DNA of 64,000 nt from Pseudarthrobacter sulfonivorans (GTDB taxonomy: Bacteria > Actinomycetota > Actinomycetes > Actinomycetales > Micrococcaceae), in NCBI RefSeq assembly GCF_001484605.1, contig NZ_CP013747.1, positions 4,216,001 through 4,280,000 on the forward strand. Direction: 5' to 3'. The position numbers and the translations under genes were made by a program. The notes below the pieces were generated by a model. It worked only from the letters and a program-made list of their open reading frames with translations. It was not told the origin of the DNA and did no database searches. Within the stretch, counting starts at the first letter, position 1, and each line of letters begins with the position of its first letter. Below are positions 9,060 to 17,583 of the stretch, in pieces.

Positions 9060-9662
9060 TCAGCGGCGGGCGGCCTTCCGGGCAGCGTTCTTCAGGGCCT
9101 TGCGCGAGACCGGCTTCAGGGCCTTCCGCGCCGCTTCGTCGGCCAGGGCGCGGTTGCGGCGGGCATCGATGACGTCGTTCCAGAGTGCGGTGGCGAAGGC
9201 GCCGCCGTCCTGGGCGTAAACGTCGTAGGGATAGTCAGCAAAGATGGACGGTTTGGTGCCGCCGGTGGGCAGATCCGTCCCTGCCGCCTCCGCAACGGCG
9301 TCGGCCACAGCCCAGGTCCGGGTCAGGTGCTTCGTGAGGTTCTCTTGGACAAAGACGTTTGCGTCGCTGGACGCGGCAGCGCGCGTCAGGAGGGCGTCGA
9401 GGTCACGGGCCAGGAACCTGGACGCCCCGGCTTCCACAGGTAGCGCACCTGATCTGAAGTCCTCGACGAAAGCATCGACTTCCTCGCTCCAATCGGACGT
9501 CTCGCGGAACTTCCGCCACGTGGGAAACCAGACGATGGCCCCGGTCGCGTGGTTGTGGATGTGCTGCAGGCCGCTGTTCTTCTCCGTCAGTGCGTGGTCG
9601 TGTCCCGCGGCGTCGGCGCCGGACAACAGCTCGGACAGCGAGATGGTGGGTGAAGTGCTCAT
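9060..9662 (-). CDS. hypothetical protein with basic C-terminal tail
   Basis: I do not recognise this 200-residue protein. It begins MSTSPTISLSELLSG and has a HIHNHATGAIVWFPTWRKF segment. An Ala-rich helical middle follows, and it ends in a repeated basic tail (ARKALKPVSRKALKNAARKAARR type). The tail could bind nucleic acid, which is inference only. There is no signal peptide or membrane segment. I chose the ATG at 9662; an in-frame ATG at about 9708 would add 15 residues, and neither has a clear ribosome binding site. It is divergent from the MBL-fold gene at 9762. Confidence 0.65.
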   Translation of the reverse strand: MSTSPTISLSELLSGADAAGHDHALTEKNSGLQHIHNHATGAIVWFPTWRKFRETSDWSEEVDAFVEDFRSGALPVEAGASRFLARDLDALLTRAAASSDANVFVQENLTKHLTRTWAVADAVAEAAGTDLPTGGTKPSIFADYPYDVYAQDGGAFATALWNDVIDARRNRALADEAARKALKPVSRKALKNAARKAARR

Positions 9663-9761
9663 GGTGGTGCCTGGCTGCTCTCTCTGGGCGGTGGGTTCAC
9701 CAGCCATAACCCGCCCCGGGGGTGCGGTTATTCCGTGCCGTCCTGATGCGAAGATGGTGCA

Positions 9762-10556
9762 GTGAACTCCACCTCGAGCGGCATTCCAGTCGCTGCCAGC
9801 CCACTGACGGCTTTCTTCCTGGCACCCAACCCCGGGCCCATGAGCCTGGACGGCACCAATTCGTACGTCATCTCCGCCCCCGGCGCCAGTACATCCGTGG
9901 TGGTGGATCCGGGTCCTGCGGACGAAGGCCACCTCCGCCGCCTCGCGGATGTGGGCCCCGTGGAACTCATTCTGGTGACGCATCGGCATGCCGACCACAC
10001 CGCAGGCTCACAGCGCCTCCATGAGCTCACCGGCGCCCCCGTCCGCGCGGCCGATCCCCGGCACTGCCACCGCGGCGAGACCCTGCAGGACGGTGAAACC
10101 ATCCACGCGGCGGGTGTTTCCATCCGGGTCCTGGCCACGCCGGGTCACACCTCCGATTGCGTCTGCTTCCACCTTCCCGACGACGGCCCGCACGGTTCCA
10201 TACTGACCGGCGACACCATCCTGGGCCGCGGCACCACAATGCTGGACTACCCTGACGGCAGGCTGGGGGACTACCTCGAGTCCCTGGACCGGCTCGAAGC
10301 CCTTGGCCAGGCCACCGTCCTGCCGGCCCACGGCCCGGTTCTGCCCTCCCTGGAGGCCATCACCCGTGCCTACCGCGAGCACCGGCAGGAGCGGCTGGCG
10401 CAGATCCGCGCAGCGCTGGTCCGGCTCGGCGGGGACGCCACGGTGGCGGACGTGGCAGACGCCGTGTACGCCGACGTCGACCCTTCCGTTCGGCGGGCGG
10501 CCGAAATGTCGGTGGCCGCGCAGCTCGACTACCTCCGTGGACTGCCCGGCGCCTGA
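9762..10556 (+). CDS. MBL-fold metallo-hydrolase (LACTB2-like)
   Basis: This 264-residue metallo-beta-lactamase-fold protein has the dinuclear metal motif THRHADHTAGS (HxHxDH), TPGHTSD with the next His, LTGDTILG with the bridging Asp, and LPAHGPVL near the C-terminus. A helical C-terminal part (residues about 205-264) resembles the winged-helix tail of LACTB2-like enzymes, which in eukaryotes act as endoribonucleases. The bacterial substrates are not established. The GTG start at 9762 is used. It is followed after 56 bases by an FAH-family gene, probably as a separate unit. Confidence 0.85.
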   Translation: MNSTSSGIPVAASPLTAFFLAPNPGPMSLDGTNSYVISAPGASTSVVVDPGPADEGHLRRLADVGPVELILVTHRHADHTAGSQRLHELTGAPVRAADPRHCHRGETLQDGETIHAAGVSIRVLATPGHTSDCVCFHLPDDGPHGSILTGDTILGRGTTMLDYPDGRLGDYLESLDRLEALGQATVLPAHGPVLPSLEAITRAYREHRQERLAQIRAALVRLGGDATVADVADAVYADVDPSVRRAAEMSVAAQLDYLRGLPGA

Positions 10557-10612
10557 CCTTAGGACATGACGCAAAGGCAGGGGCGCCAGCTCAAGACGGT
10601 AGGCTAGCCACC

Positions 10613-11389
10613 ATGCGTATTGCCAGGTTTGTAGTCGATTCTGATCCCCTCTACGGCGTTGTTGAAGGCGAGCCCGGCAGTGAGGAAATCACTGTCATCA
10701 ACGGCGACCCCTTCTTCAACGGCGTGGAGCGCACCCACGTCAAGCACAAGCTTGAAGACGTCCGGCTCCTGGCCCCGATCATTCCCCGCAGCAAGGTGAT
10801 CGGCGTGGGCCGCAACTTCGCCGAGCACGCCGCCGAGCTGGGCAATGAGGTCCCGCAGCAGCCGCTGCTGTTCCTGAAGCCGAACACCTCTGTCATCGGC
10901 CCCGGCGACCCCATTGTGCTGCCGGAATTCTCAGACGAGGTTTCGTTCGAGGCCGAACTGTGTGTGGTCATCGGCCGGATCTGCAAGGACGTCCCGGAAG
11001 ACCGCGTCGACGACGTCATCTTCGGCTACACCTGCGGCAACGACCTCACCGCCCGCGATGTCCAGAAAACGGACCTGCAGTGGGCCCGGGCCAAAGGCTT
11101 CGACACCTCGGCACCCCTCGGACCGTGGATTGAGACCGAGCTGGACACCGAGGACCTGGCCATCAAGGGCTGGCTCAACGGCGAACTGCGCCAGGACGGC
11201 AGCACCAGCCAGATGATCCGCGGCGTCCGGGAAATCGTCTCCATCGTGTCCCAGGCCTTCACGCTGCTCCCCGGGGACGTCATCATGACCGGCACCCCGG
11301 CCGGCGTCGACCTCGTCACCGCGGGGGACCGCTACGACGTGGAGATCGAGGGCATCGGTCGGCTGTCCAACCCGGTGGTCCGCCGCTGA
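10613..11389 (+). CDS. fumarylacetoacetate hydrolase family protein
   Basis: At 258 residues this has the single-domain FAH architecture: an N-terminal strand region, [14 protein letters not shown] (about residues 63-76), [15 protein letters not shown], the metal-ligand acids in [11 protein letters not shown], the GNDLTARD motif and the closing [11 protein letters not shown]. Family members hydrolyse, decarboxylate or isomerise acylpyruvate-type compounds using a divalent metal. The exact substrate cannot be assigned, and the neighbours (gltX and an MBL hydrolase) give no pathway hint. The ATG at 10613 is used, 20 bases before gltX downstream. Confidence 0.9.
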   Translation: MRIARFVVDSDPLYGVVEGEPGSEEITVINGDPFFNGVERTHVKHKLEDVRLLAPIIPRSKVIGVGRNFAEHAAELGNEVPQQPLLFLKPNTSVIGPGDPIVLPEFSDEVSFEAELCVVIGRICKDVPEDRVDDVIFGYTCGNDLTARDVQKTDLQWARAKGFDTSAPLGPWIETELDTEDLAIKGWLNGELRQDGSTSQMIRGVREIVSIVSQAFTLLPGDVIMTGTPAGVDLVTAGDRYDVEIEGIGRLSNPVVRR

Positions 11390-11409
11390 CGGGTAAAGTT
11401 GGAACCACT

Positions 11410-12924
11410 ATGACTACTGCCTCCGCGCTGAACCCTGCCGCCATCCCGTCCGTCACTGCCGAAACCCCGGTCCGGGTGCGGTTCTGCCCGTCACCCACGG
11501 GCACCCCGCACGTGGGCCTGATCCGGACGGCGCTGTTCAATTGGGCCTATGCCCGGCACACCAAGGGAACCCTGGTCTTCCGCATCGAGGACACGGACTC
11601 GGCGCGGGACAGCGAGGAAAGCTACCACCAGCTGCTGGATGCGCTGAAGTGGCTGGGCATCACGTGGGACGAAGGTGTCGAGGTGGGAGGCCCGCACGAG
11701 CCGTACCGCCAGTCCCAGCGCAGCGACATCTACCAGGATGTCATCGCCCGGCTGAAGGCCGGAGGCCACATTTACGAGTCCTACTCCACGCCGGCTGAAA
11801 TCGAAGCCCGCCATCGTGCGGCGTCCCGCGACCCCAAGCTGGGTTATGACGGGTTTGACCGTCACATCACCGAGGAACAGCTGGCCCAGTACAAGGCAGA
11901 AGGCCGCCAGGCCGTGCTGCGCCTGCGGATGCCGGACGAGGACCTCACGTTCAAGGACCTCGTCCGCGGCGAGATCACGTTCAAGGCCGGCTCCGTGCCG
12001 GACTTCGCGGTGGTCCGTGCCAACGGCGCGCCGTTGTACACGCTGGTAAATCCGGTGGACGATGCCCTGATGGGAATCACGCACGTGCTGCGCGGCGAAG
12101 ACCTGCTCAGCTCCACGCCCCGCCAGATCGCCTTGTACCGTGCCCTCTACGCCATCGGCGTGGCCGAGTACATGCCGGAGTTCGGCCACCTTCCCTACGT
12201 CATGGGCCAGGGCAACAAGAAGCTCTCCAAGCGCGACCCCGAATCCAGCCTGTTCCTGCACCGCGAACGCGGCTTCATTCCCGAAGGCCTGCTTAACTAC
12301 CTGTCCCTCCTGGGCTGGTCCCTGAGCGCCGACGAGGACATCTTCACCGTCAAGCAGCTCGTGGAGCACTTCGACATCCACGATGTGCTGGCCAACCCGG
12401 CACGTTTTGACCTGAAAAAGGCAGAGGCCATCAACGGCACGCACGTCCGGCTGCTTGAGGCGGCCGATTTCCGTGCGCGCCTGGTGCCGTACCTCAGGGC
12501 CGCGGACCTGGTCGGAGAGATCCTCACGGACCGGGAGGAAGAGATCCTCACCGAGGCCGCACCCCTCGTCCAGGAGCGGATCACCCTGCTGGGGGAGGCC
12601 CCGGAAATGCTCGCCTTCCTGTTCAAGGCCGACGACGCGATCGACGTCGCAGACGACGCCCGCAAGGGCCTGCCCGCCAACCTGACCGAAGTCCTCGACG
12701 CCGCCCTTGCTGCCCTTGAGCCCATTCAGGACTGGAACCCGGAGGAGATCCAGACGGCCCTGAAGCAGGCACTCGTGGAGGACCTCGGGCTGAAGCCGCG
12801 GCTGGCCTTCGGTCCTGTCCGCACGGCCATCTCCGGGCGCCGGATCTCGCCGCCGCTCTTCGAATCCATGGTGATCCTGGGCAAGGGCTCGTCCCTGAGC
12901 CGGCTCCGCACCTTCCGCGGCTGA
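11410..12924 (+). CDS. gltX: glutamyl-tRNA synthetase
   Basis: This class I synthetase of 504 residues has the HIGH-type motif HVGL (residues 34-37, in [10 protein letters not shown]) and KLSKR beginning at about residue 271. The rest is a helical anticodon-binding domain. Actinobacterial GltX is often non-discriminating and also charges tRNA-Gln, with correction by GatCAB. Whether that applies here cannot be judged from this window. A tRNA-Glu gene lies at 15576. The stop overlaps the start of the following HAD gene (TGATG), so the two are co-translated. Confidence 0.97.
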   Translation: MTTASALNPAAIPSVTAETPVRVRFCPSPTGTPHVGLIRTALFNWAYARHTKGTLVFRIEDTDSARDSEESYHQLLDALKWLGITWDEGVEVGGPHEPYRQSQRSDIYQDVIARLKAGGHIYESYSTPAEIEARHRAASRDPKLGYDGFDRHITEEQLAQYKAEGRQAVLRLRMPDEDLTFKDLVRGEITFKAGSVPDFAVVRANGAPLYTLVNPVDDALMGITHVLRGEDLLSSTPRQIALYRALYAIGVAEYMPEFGHLPYVMGQGNKKLSKRDPESSLFLHRERGFIPEGLLNYLSLLGWSLSADEDIFTVKQLVEHFDIHDVLANPARFDLKKAEAINGTHVRLLEAADFRARLVPYLRAADLVGEILTDREEEILTEAAPLVQERITLLGEAPEMLAFLFKADDAIDVADDARKGLPANLTEVLDAALAALEPIQDWNPEEIQTALKQALVEDLGLKPRLAFGPVRTAISGRRISPPLFESMVILGKGSSLSRLRTFRG

Positions 12925-13661
12925 TGTCTACCACCGGCACCACGGCTGACGGAGTCCTGAGCACACGCTTCGGGTCCATCCGGGGCGTCCTCTTCGACAT
13001 CGACGACACTCTGGTGGACCTCGAATACGCCATGACCACCGCCCTGCGTGAGGTCAGCGAGCACCTCCTGCCCGGTCTGGACCAGACCGGGTGGGAGCGT
13101 TTCGGCAGGATCTTCACGCACGAGACCACGCACTACTACGACCGGTACCTGGCGGGGGAGCTGACCTTCAACGACCAGCGCCTCCTGCGGGGACGCGCCG
13201 CCCTGGGGCACTTCGGTGTGGATCTTGCCGACGGCGAAGAAGCGCACGGGTGGCTCTCGGCCTACGGCCGGCTGCAGCCCACGTATGTGCGTGCCTTTGA
13301 GGACGTGCTGCCGCTCCTGGACCTGCTGGACGCTGCCGGCATCCCCTACGGTGCCGTCAGTAACAACGTGCACGACTACCAGCGGGCCAAGCTCGACGGC
13401 GCCGGCCTGGAACGCGTCCGCCGCCTCGTGGGCACGGACACGGTAGGCGTTGCCAAGCCCGAGCCGGCCATCTACCTCGAAGGAGTCCGCCTGCTGGGGA
13501 CTGCCCCGGAGGAGACGCTCTACGTTGGGGACAACAGAATGCTGGACGCAGACGGTTCGACGGCGGCGGGCCTGGTAGGCGTCTGGCTCAACAGGGTGGG
13601 GGAGCCTGCGCCGGATTTCACCGGTCACAAGATCACCTCGCTGTCACAGCTGCTGGGCTGA
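12924..13661 (+). CDS. HAD-superfamily hydrolase
   Basis: This 245-residue HAD phosphatase-like protein has motif I FDIDDTLVD with the nucleophile Asp and the acid/base Asp. A helical cap follows, then motif II AVSNN, the motif III Lys in GVAKPEPAIY, and motif IV YVGDNRMLDADG. All catalytic motifs look intact. The ATG overlaps the gltX stop, so it is expressed with gltX. Substrate unknown; small phosphorylated metabolites are usual for this cap type. Confidence 0.88.
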   Translation: MSTTGTTADGVLSTRFGSIRGVLFDIDDTLVDLEYAMTTALREVSEHLLPGLDQTGWERFGRIFTHETTHYYDRYLAGELTFNDQRLLRGRAALGHFGVDLADGEEAHGWLSAYGRLQPTYVRAFEDVLPLLDLLDAAGIPYGAVSNNVHDYQRAKLDGAGLERVRRLVGTDTVGVAKPEPAIYLEGVRLLGTAPEETLYVGDNRMLDADGSTAAGLVGVWLNRVGEPAPDFTGHKITSLSQLLG

Positions 13662-13669
13662 CCGGCCGC

Positions 13670-15064
13670 TTACTCCGCAGACTGCAGCCTTCGCCTGTTC
13701 CACAGCACCAGGTAGATGCCCACGGATCCGAGCACCAGCACAGCAACCAGGCCGAGGGCAACGGCGGTATCCGACTTCCCCACCATACTGGTGGGCGAGA
13801 TGGCCGCTGCGCTGGTGTACAGGGTGTCCGTGCCATCCGCAATCCGGGCATTGCCATCAGCAAGTTTCTCGGCACCGGTGGCCAGCTCTGTCGATCCCGA
13901 GGCCAGCTTGGTGTTGCCCGTAGCGAGCTCCGAAGCGCCTGCAGCCAGTGCCTCGGAGCCCTGGAGCAGGCCGGGGTTTGAGGGATCGGCCAGATCGCCC
14001 TTGATGCCGGCATTCAATGCCAATGTGCCGTCCGCCAGCCGTGAGGTGCCCTCAGTAATACTGGCCACGGCTTTGATCAGGCCCGGGCGGTCGGCATTGC
14101 CGGGCACGCCGTCCATGCCGGTGCGTATCTGGGCAGTTCCGGCGGCCAGCAGTTCGGTACCCAGCACAACACCAGGGTTGTTGGGATCGCGGCTGTTGAG
14201 CTTTTCACCCAGGGTGGCGAAGCCGGCGGTGAGGCGCCCTGTTCCAGTGTGCAACTGTGCCGCTCCGTCATTGAGCTTCCCCGCGCCAGCCTGCAGTTGC
14301 TGCGCCCCGGCGTCGAGCCTATGGGCTCCAGCGGTGATCTTGGCGATCTTGTCCTTGACTACGGCCAACGGCACCAGACCCTGAAGCGGGTCCGAGGCAG
14401 CCGCCTCCAGCAGCTCAAGGGCCTGGGCCAAGGCCGCCGTGCCGGTGCCTGCCTCGGGGGAGTTGTTCGCTCCCCGGTAGCCCTTCAGCTGGGCCGTTCC
14501 GGCGGCCAGCTCGCCGGTCCCGGAGGCCAGACGGGCCGCACCCGCATCCAGCGCAGTCGCGCCGTCCGCCAGGTTGTTCTCGGCATTTCCGGCGGCCGTA
14601 GGCGTCAGTGCCGCGGCGAGCTGGGTGGCTCCGGCGGCGAGCTTTCGGGCGCCGTCGTCCACTTTGTACACGCCGGGCGCGAGCTTGTTGTTGACGTCAG
14701 TTTCGATCTTGACAGCGCCGGCGGCGAGCTGGTCTGCACCGGACTGCAGTTTTTCAGCGCCCGGGGCCAGCTTCTCGCTGACACCCAGGAAGACTTTGTC
14801 GGCGCCGGAGGAGAGCTTGCCGGCGCCGGTGTCTGCCATGCCCGCGCCGGCCGCCAGCTGACCGGCGCCGTCCTGGAGCTGCTCAGCGCCGGCCGAGGCC
14901 TGGCCCGCACCGTCCATCAGCTTGGCCGAACCGTCGGTGATCCTGCCGGTGACCAGGGTGTAAAACCCAAGCAAAGCAATCAGCATCAGGGCCAGGACGG
15001 CGATGGCAAGCTGCTGTGCCCGGGTTCGGGTCTTGGTGGGCGCGGCGGCACGACTTTGTGTCAC
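13670..15064 (-). CDS. GA-heptad repeat membrane protein (YhgE/Pip-like spacer)
   Basis: This 464-residue protein has one N-terminal membrane helix (AIAVLALMLIALLGFYTLV), a long extracytoplasmic region and one C-terminal helix (VALGLVAVLVLGSVGIYLV) with a basic tail. The middle consists of many 7- and 11-residue repeats of the form L-x-x-GA-x-x-L-x-x-G, as in the repeat region of YhgE/Pip-type proteins. The multi-helix ABC2-like C-terminal part of those proteins is missing. The GTG at 15064 follows GAGAGGA, while the longer open frame upstream has no support. Such repeats probably form a stiff helical or beta-roll stalk (inference). Role unknown. Confidence 0.78.
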   Translation of the reverse strand: MTQSRAAAPTKTRTRAQQLAIAVLALMLIALLGFYTLVTGRITDGSAKLMDGAGQASAGAEQLQDGAGQLAAGAGMADTGAGKLSSGADKVFLGVSEKLAPGAEKLQSGADQLAAGAVKIETDVNNKLAPGVYKVDDGARKLAAGATQLAAALTPTAAGNAENNLADGATALDAGAARLASGTGELAAGTAQLKGYRGANNSPEAGTGTAALAQALELLEAAASDPLQGLVPLAVVKDKIAKITAGAHRLDAGAQQLQAGAGKLNDGAAQLHTGTGRLTAGFATLGEKLNSRDPNNPGVVLGTELLAAGTAQIRTGMDGVPGNADRPGLIKAVASITEGTSRLADGTLALNAGIKGDLADPSNPGLLQGSEALAAGASELATGNTKLASGSTELATGAEKLADGNARIADGTDTLYTSAAAISPTSMVGKSDTAVALGLVAVLVLGSVGIYLVLWNRRRLQSAE

Positions 15065-15185
15065 GGTGGGTCCTCTCGACGGTTTGCCGGCAGTGTGAAA
15101 TCTGCCGGCCACCCACCTGGACCAGGGGCGGCAGTCCGGACGGAAAACTAAATTCCGAAGTGCCTGCAGCAAAGGCAGAGGGTGG

Positions 15186-15213
15186 TTACTCTCGGGTAAC
15201 TTACCGAGAGTAA
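15186..15213. promoter_or_regulatory. TTACTCTCGG-N8-CCGAGAGTAA palindrome, candidate TetR-type operator
   Basis: A perfect 10-bp inverted repeat lies 122 bases upstream of the GA-repeat membrane protein gene. A related word, TCTCGGGTAA, recurs at 15190-15199 and 15283-15292. The form is typical of operators for TetR-like dimers, and no such regulator is encoded nearby. The rest of 15065-15360 holds no gene that I can support. Confidence 0.5.
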
Positions 15214-15360
15214 ACTTATTCCGGGTGATCTGGCAAGGGTTCAGACCTTGGGTCTTCGGTGCCGATTTGTGCCAGCCCAAAGTCTCGGGTAAAGTAATTT
15301 CTCGTGCTGAGGCGCACGGAGCGCGGCTTGAAGCCCGAAACTCCGGCCCGAAAGTATCAT

Positions 15361-15432
15361 TGGGATATGGTGTAATTGGCAACACTACGGTTTCTGGTAC
15401 CGTCATTCTAGGTTCGAGTCCTGGTATCCCAG
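15361..15432 (+). tRNA. tRNA-Gln (anticodon CTG)
   Basis: A full cloverleaf fits. Acceptor arm TGGGATA (15361-15367) pairs with TATCCCA (15425-15431), with discriminator G at 15432. The anticodon stem ACGGT/ACCGT encloses the loop TTCTGGT with anticodon CTG, and the T arm contains GGTTCGAGTCC. The 3' CCA is not encoded. Confidence 0.95.
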
Positions 15433-15575
15433 CTCTGTTTGGTCGCAGGCTAACCGCGGCAAATCAGTGGTTTCAGATCGGTTCGCCGATTTGAAACGCG
15501 CGCTGAGTGTATGAAATACTCACTTAGCAAACCGGCCTGGTGCCGGTTGGAAGTGAAAACTTCCTGGAAGTACGC

Positions 15576-15651
15576 GGCCCCATCGTATAGCGGCCTAGTA
15601 CGCTGCCCTCTCACGGCGGTAACGCGGGTTCGAATCCCGCTGGGGTCACCA
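15576..15651 (+). tRNA. tRNA-Glu (anticodon CTC), CCA encoded
   Basis: Acceptor arm GGCCCCA (15576-15582) pairs with TGGGGTC (15641-15647), including one G-T pair. The anticodon loop has CTC in CCTCTCA, and the T arm has GGTTCGAATCC. The 3' CCA is present at 15649-15651. It follows tRNA-Gln by 143 bases. That spacer contains a short palindrome, TGAGTGTATGAAATACTCA (15504-15522), of unknown role. Confidence 0.95.
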
Positions 15652-15656
15652 ACGAA

Positions 15657-15688
15657 CGGTCCCGGGCATCAGCCCGGGGCCGTTTTTT
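15657..15688 (+). terminator. intrinsic terminator after tRNA-Glu
   Basis: An 11-bp GC-rich stem (15657-15667 with 15672-15682, one G-T pair) with a 4-base loop is followed by six T residues. It ends the tRNA transcript. Confidence 0.92.
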
Positions 15689-15768
15689 CGTTGTGGAGGC
15701 TGCGCTGCGGGTTATAGGACAAAACCGGGGCCCGGTGGAAAAGCCAGGGCAACTGGCATGATGATCCT

Positions 15769-17583
15769 GTGACCTCATCAGACGGGCTTCGTCCCACGCA
15801 GCCTCCGCCGCCTAAGCGCGCACCGAGAACGCAGCCGGGCCGGCCCGACGCGGCGTCGGAGCCGGCCGTGGCCTTGCTTGAGGCCGTGCGTGGGGATCTG
15901 CCCGCAGTGTCGTTGCCGCTCGCCCTTGCGGACGTGGAACAGGCGCGCCAGGACACGCGGAACGCCGTCGCCCAGCTGGACGACTACATCCTGCCGCGGT
16001 ACCGCAGCCTGGACGCACCGCTGCTTGCCGTCGTCGGGGGTTCCACGGGCGCCGGCAAGTCAACGCTGGTCAACGCCCTGGTGGGGCACGCGGTCACACG
16101 CTCCGGCGCCATCAGGCCCACCACGGGGCAGCCCATTCTGCTGCACCACCCGGCCGATGCCGGCTGGTTCGAAGGCCACCGTGTGCTGCCCACCCTCAAC
16201 CGGATCCGGGGGACTGTTTCCACGGAACCCGTCCCGGCCAGCCGGGCCGGCGCAACACCCGATGCGGAGGCCATTTCCTCCCTGGTGCTGGTGGCGGACA
16301 AGGCTGTTCCGCAGGGGATCGCGCTGCTTGACGCTCCCGACGTCGACTCCATTTCCGACGACAACCGCCGGCTCGCCGGTCAATTGCTGGCCGCCGCGGA
16401 CCTCTGGGTTTTTGTGACCACTGCCAACCGCTACGCAGACGCGGTCCCGTGGAAGCTGCTCCTGGACGCGTCCTCGCGGGACATCATGGTGGCCGTGGTC
16501 CTGGACCGTGTGCCGGCGGAGGCGGAAGCCGAAGTCAGTGCCGATCTCCGCGCGTTGCTGCGGCAGGAAGGGCTCGGTGATGCCGGACTGTTCATTGTGC
16601 CGGAGACGGACCTGGACCATCTTGGCATGCTGCCAACGAGCGCCGTGGAGCCGCTGCGGCGCTGGCTGCAGGAACTTGCAGCCGACGCCGCTGGGCGGTC
16701 CGAAATTGCCCGCCGTACCCTCAACGGGACGGTGAAGGCGCTGGCCGGGCGGGTCGGTGCCGTGGCGCACGCGGTCCAGGGGCAGGAGCGTGCCGCGGCC
16801 TCGCTCCGTGCAGGCGCTGAGGCCGCCTATCGCGATGCCGGGGTCCGGATCCTGGACGCAACAAAGGACGGCGCCCTCCTCCGTGGCGAAGTACTGGCGC
16901 GCTGGCAGGACTTCGTCGGAACAGGGGAATTCTTCCGGGCGTTGGAGCAGAACATCGGACGGCTGCGGGACCGCGTGGGAGCGTTCTTCCGGGGCGAGCC
17001 GACGCCGGCCGTCCGGGTTGAGGCCGCCATCGAAACGGGGTTGCAGGCCGTCATCCTGGACGAGGCCGCCAACGCGTGCGAGGAAACCGACGAGCGGTGG
17101 CGCTCGGACCCGGCCGGCCGCGAGCTCCTCGGGACGGAGGATCTGTCCGGCACCAGCCCCGGCTTTGCCGATGCGGCCGCAGCGGAGATCAGGGCCTGGC
17201 AGGCCGGCCTGATGGAACTGATCCGCACGGAAGGGCAGGGCAAGCGCACGCAGGCCAGATGGCTTTCCTTCGGGATAAACGGGCTGGGTGCCGCACTGAT
17301 GATCGTGGTGTTTTCCATGACCGCCGGCCTCACCGGGCTGGAGATCGGCGTGGCGGGCGGTACCGCCGTCGTCGGCCAGAAACTGCTCGAGGCAGTGTTC
17401 GGCGAAGACGCGGTCCGCCGGCTGGCGCAGACTGCGCGGGATGACCTCCATGCCCGTTGCCAGCGGCTGCTGCAGGCAGAGCAGCAGAAATTCCTCCAAC
17501 GCCTGCCGGAGGGCGGCGCGGACACCGGCCGGATCCTGACCGACCACGCCGCTGCCCTGGCCCGGCTGGCGGACAAGGCATGA
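15769..17583 (+). CDS. dynamin-like GTPase, first of a coupled pair
   Basis: This 604-residue protein has a P-loop GGSTGAGKST (about residues 88-97), a G3-like DAPDVDS, a less typical G4 region (VVLDRVP instead of NKxD) and a long helical C-terminal half. A hydrophobic hairpin sits near residues 508-545 (ALMIVVFSMTAGL). Large GTPase plus stalk plus membrane-inserting hairpin is the architecture of bacterial dynamin-like proteins, which often come as tandem pairs in actinobacteria and act in membrane remodelling or septation. It begins with GTG at 15769. The stop overlaps the next GTPase gene (ATGA). The dynamin assignment is by architecture, not by a search. Confidence 0.78.
   Translation: MTSSDGLRPTQPPPPKRAPRTQPGRPDAASEPAVALLEAVRGDLPAVSLPLALADVEQARQDTRNAVAQLDDYILPRYRSLDAPLLAVVGGSTGAGKSTLVNALVGHAVTRSGAIRPTTGQPILLHHPADAGWFEGHRVLPTLNRIRGTVSTEPVPASRAGATPDAEAISSLVLVADKAVPQGIALLDAPDVDSISDDNRRLAGQLLAAADLWVFVTTANRYADAVPWKLLLDASSRDIMVAVVLDRVPAEAEAEVSADLRALLRQEGLGDAGLFIVPETDLDHLGMLPTSAVEPLRRWLQELAADAAGRSEIARRTLNGTVKALAGRVGAVAHAVQGQERAAASLRAGAEAAYRDAGVRILDATKDGALLRGEVLARWQDFVGTGEFFRALEQNIGRLRDRVGAFFRGEPTPAVRVEAAIETGLQAVILDEAANACEETDERWRSDPAGRELLGTEDLSGTSPGFADAAAAEIRAWQAGLMELIRTEGQGKRTQARWLSFGINGLGAALMIVVFSMTAGLTGLEIGVAGGTAVVGQKLLEAVFGEDAVRRLAQTARDDLHARCQRLLQAEQQKFLQRLPEGGADTGRILTDHAAALARLADKA

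Noticed and set aside
13800..14950. Possible CRISPR-like repeat array in the GA-repeat gene
   Set aside because: The DNA repeats are short, in-frame and degenerate with no fixed-length spacers. They encode the protein heptads.
14249..15151. Gly-rich plus-strand frame opposite the GA-repeat protein
   Set aside because: It mirrors the repeat on the other strand. The minus-strand frame has membrane helices and a ribosome binding site.
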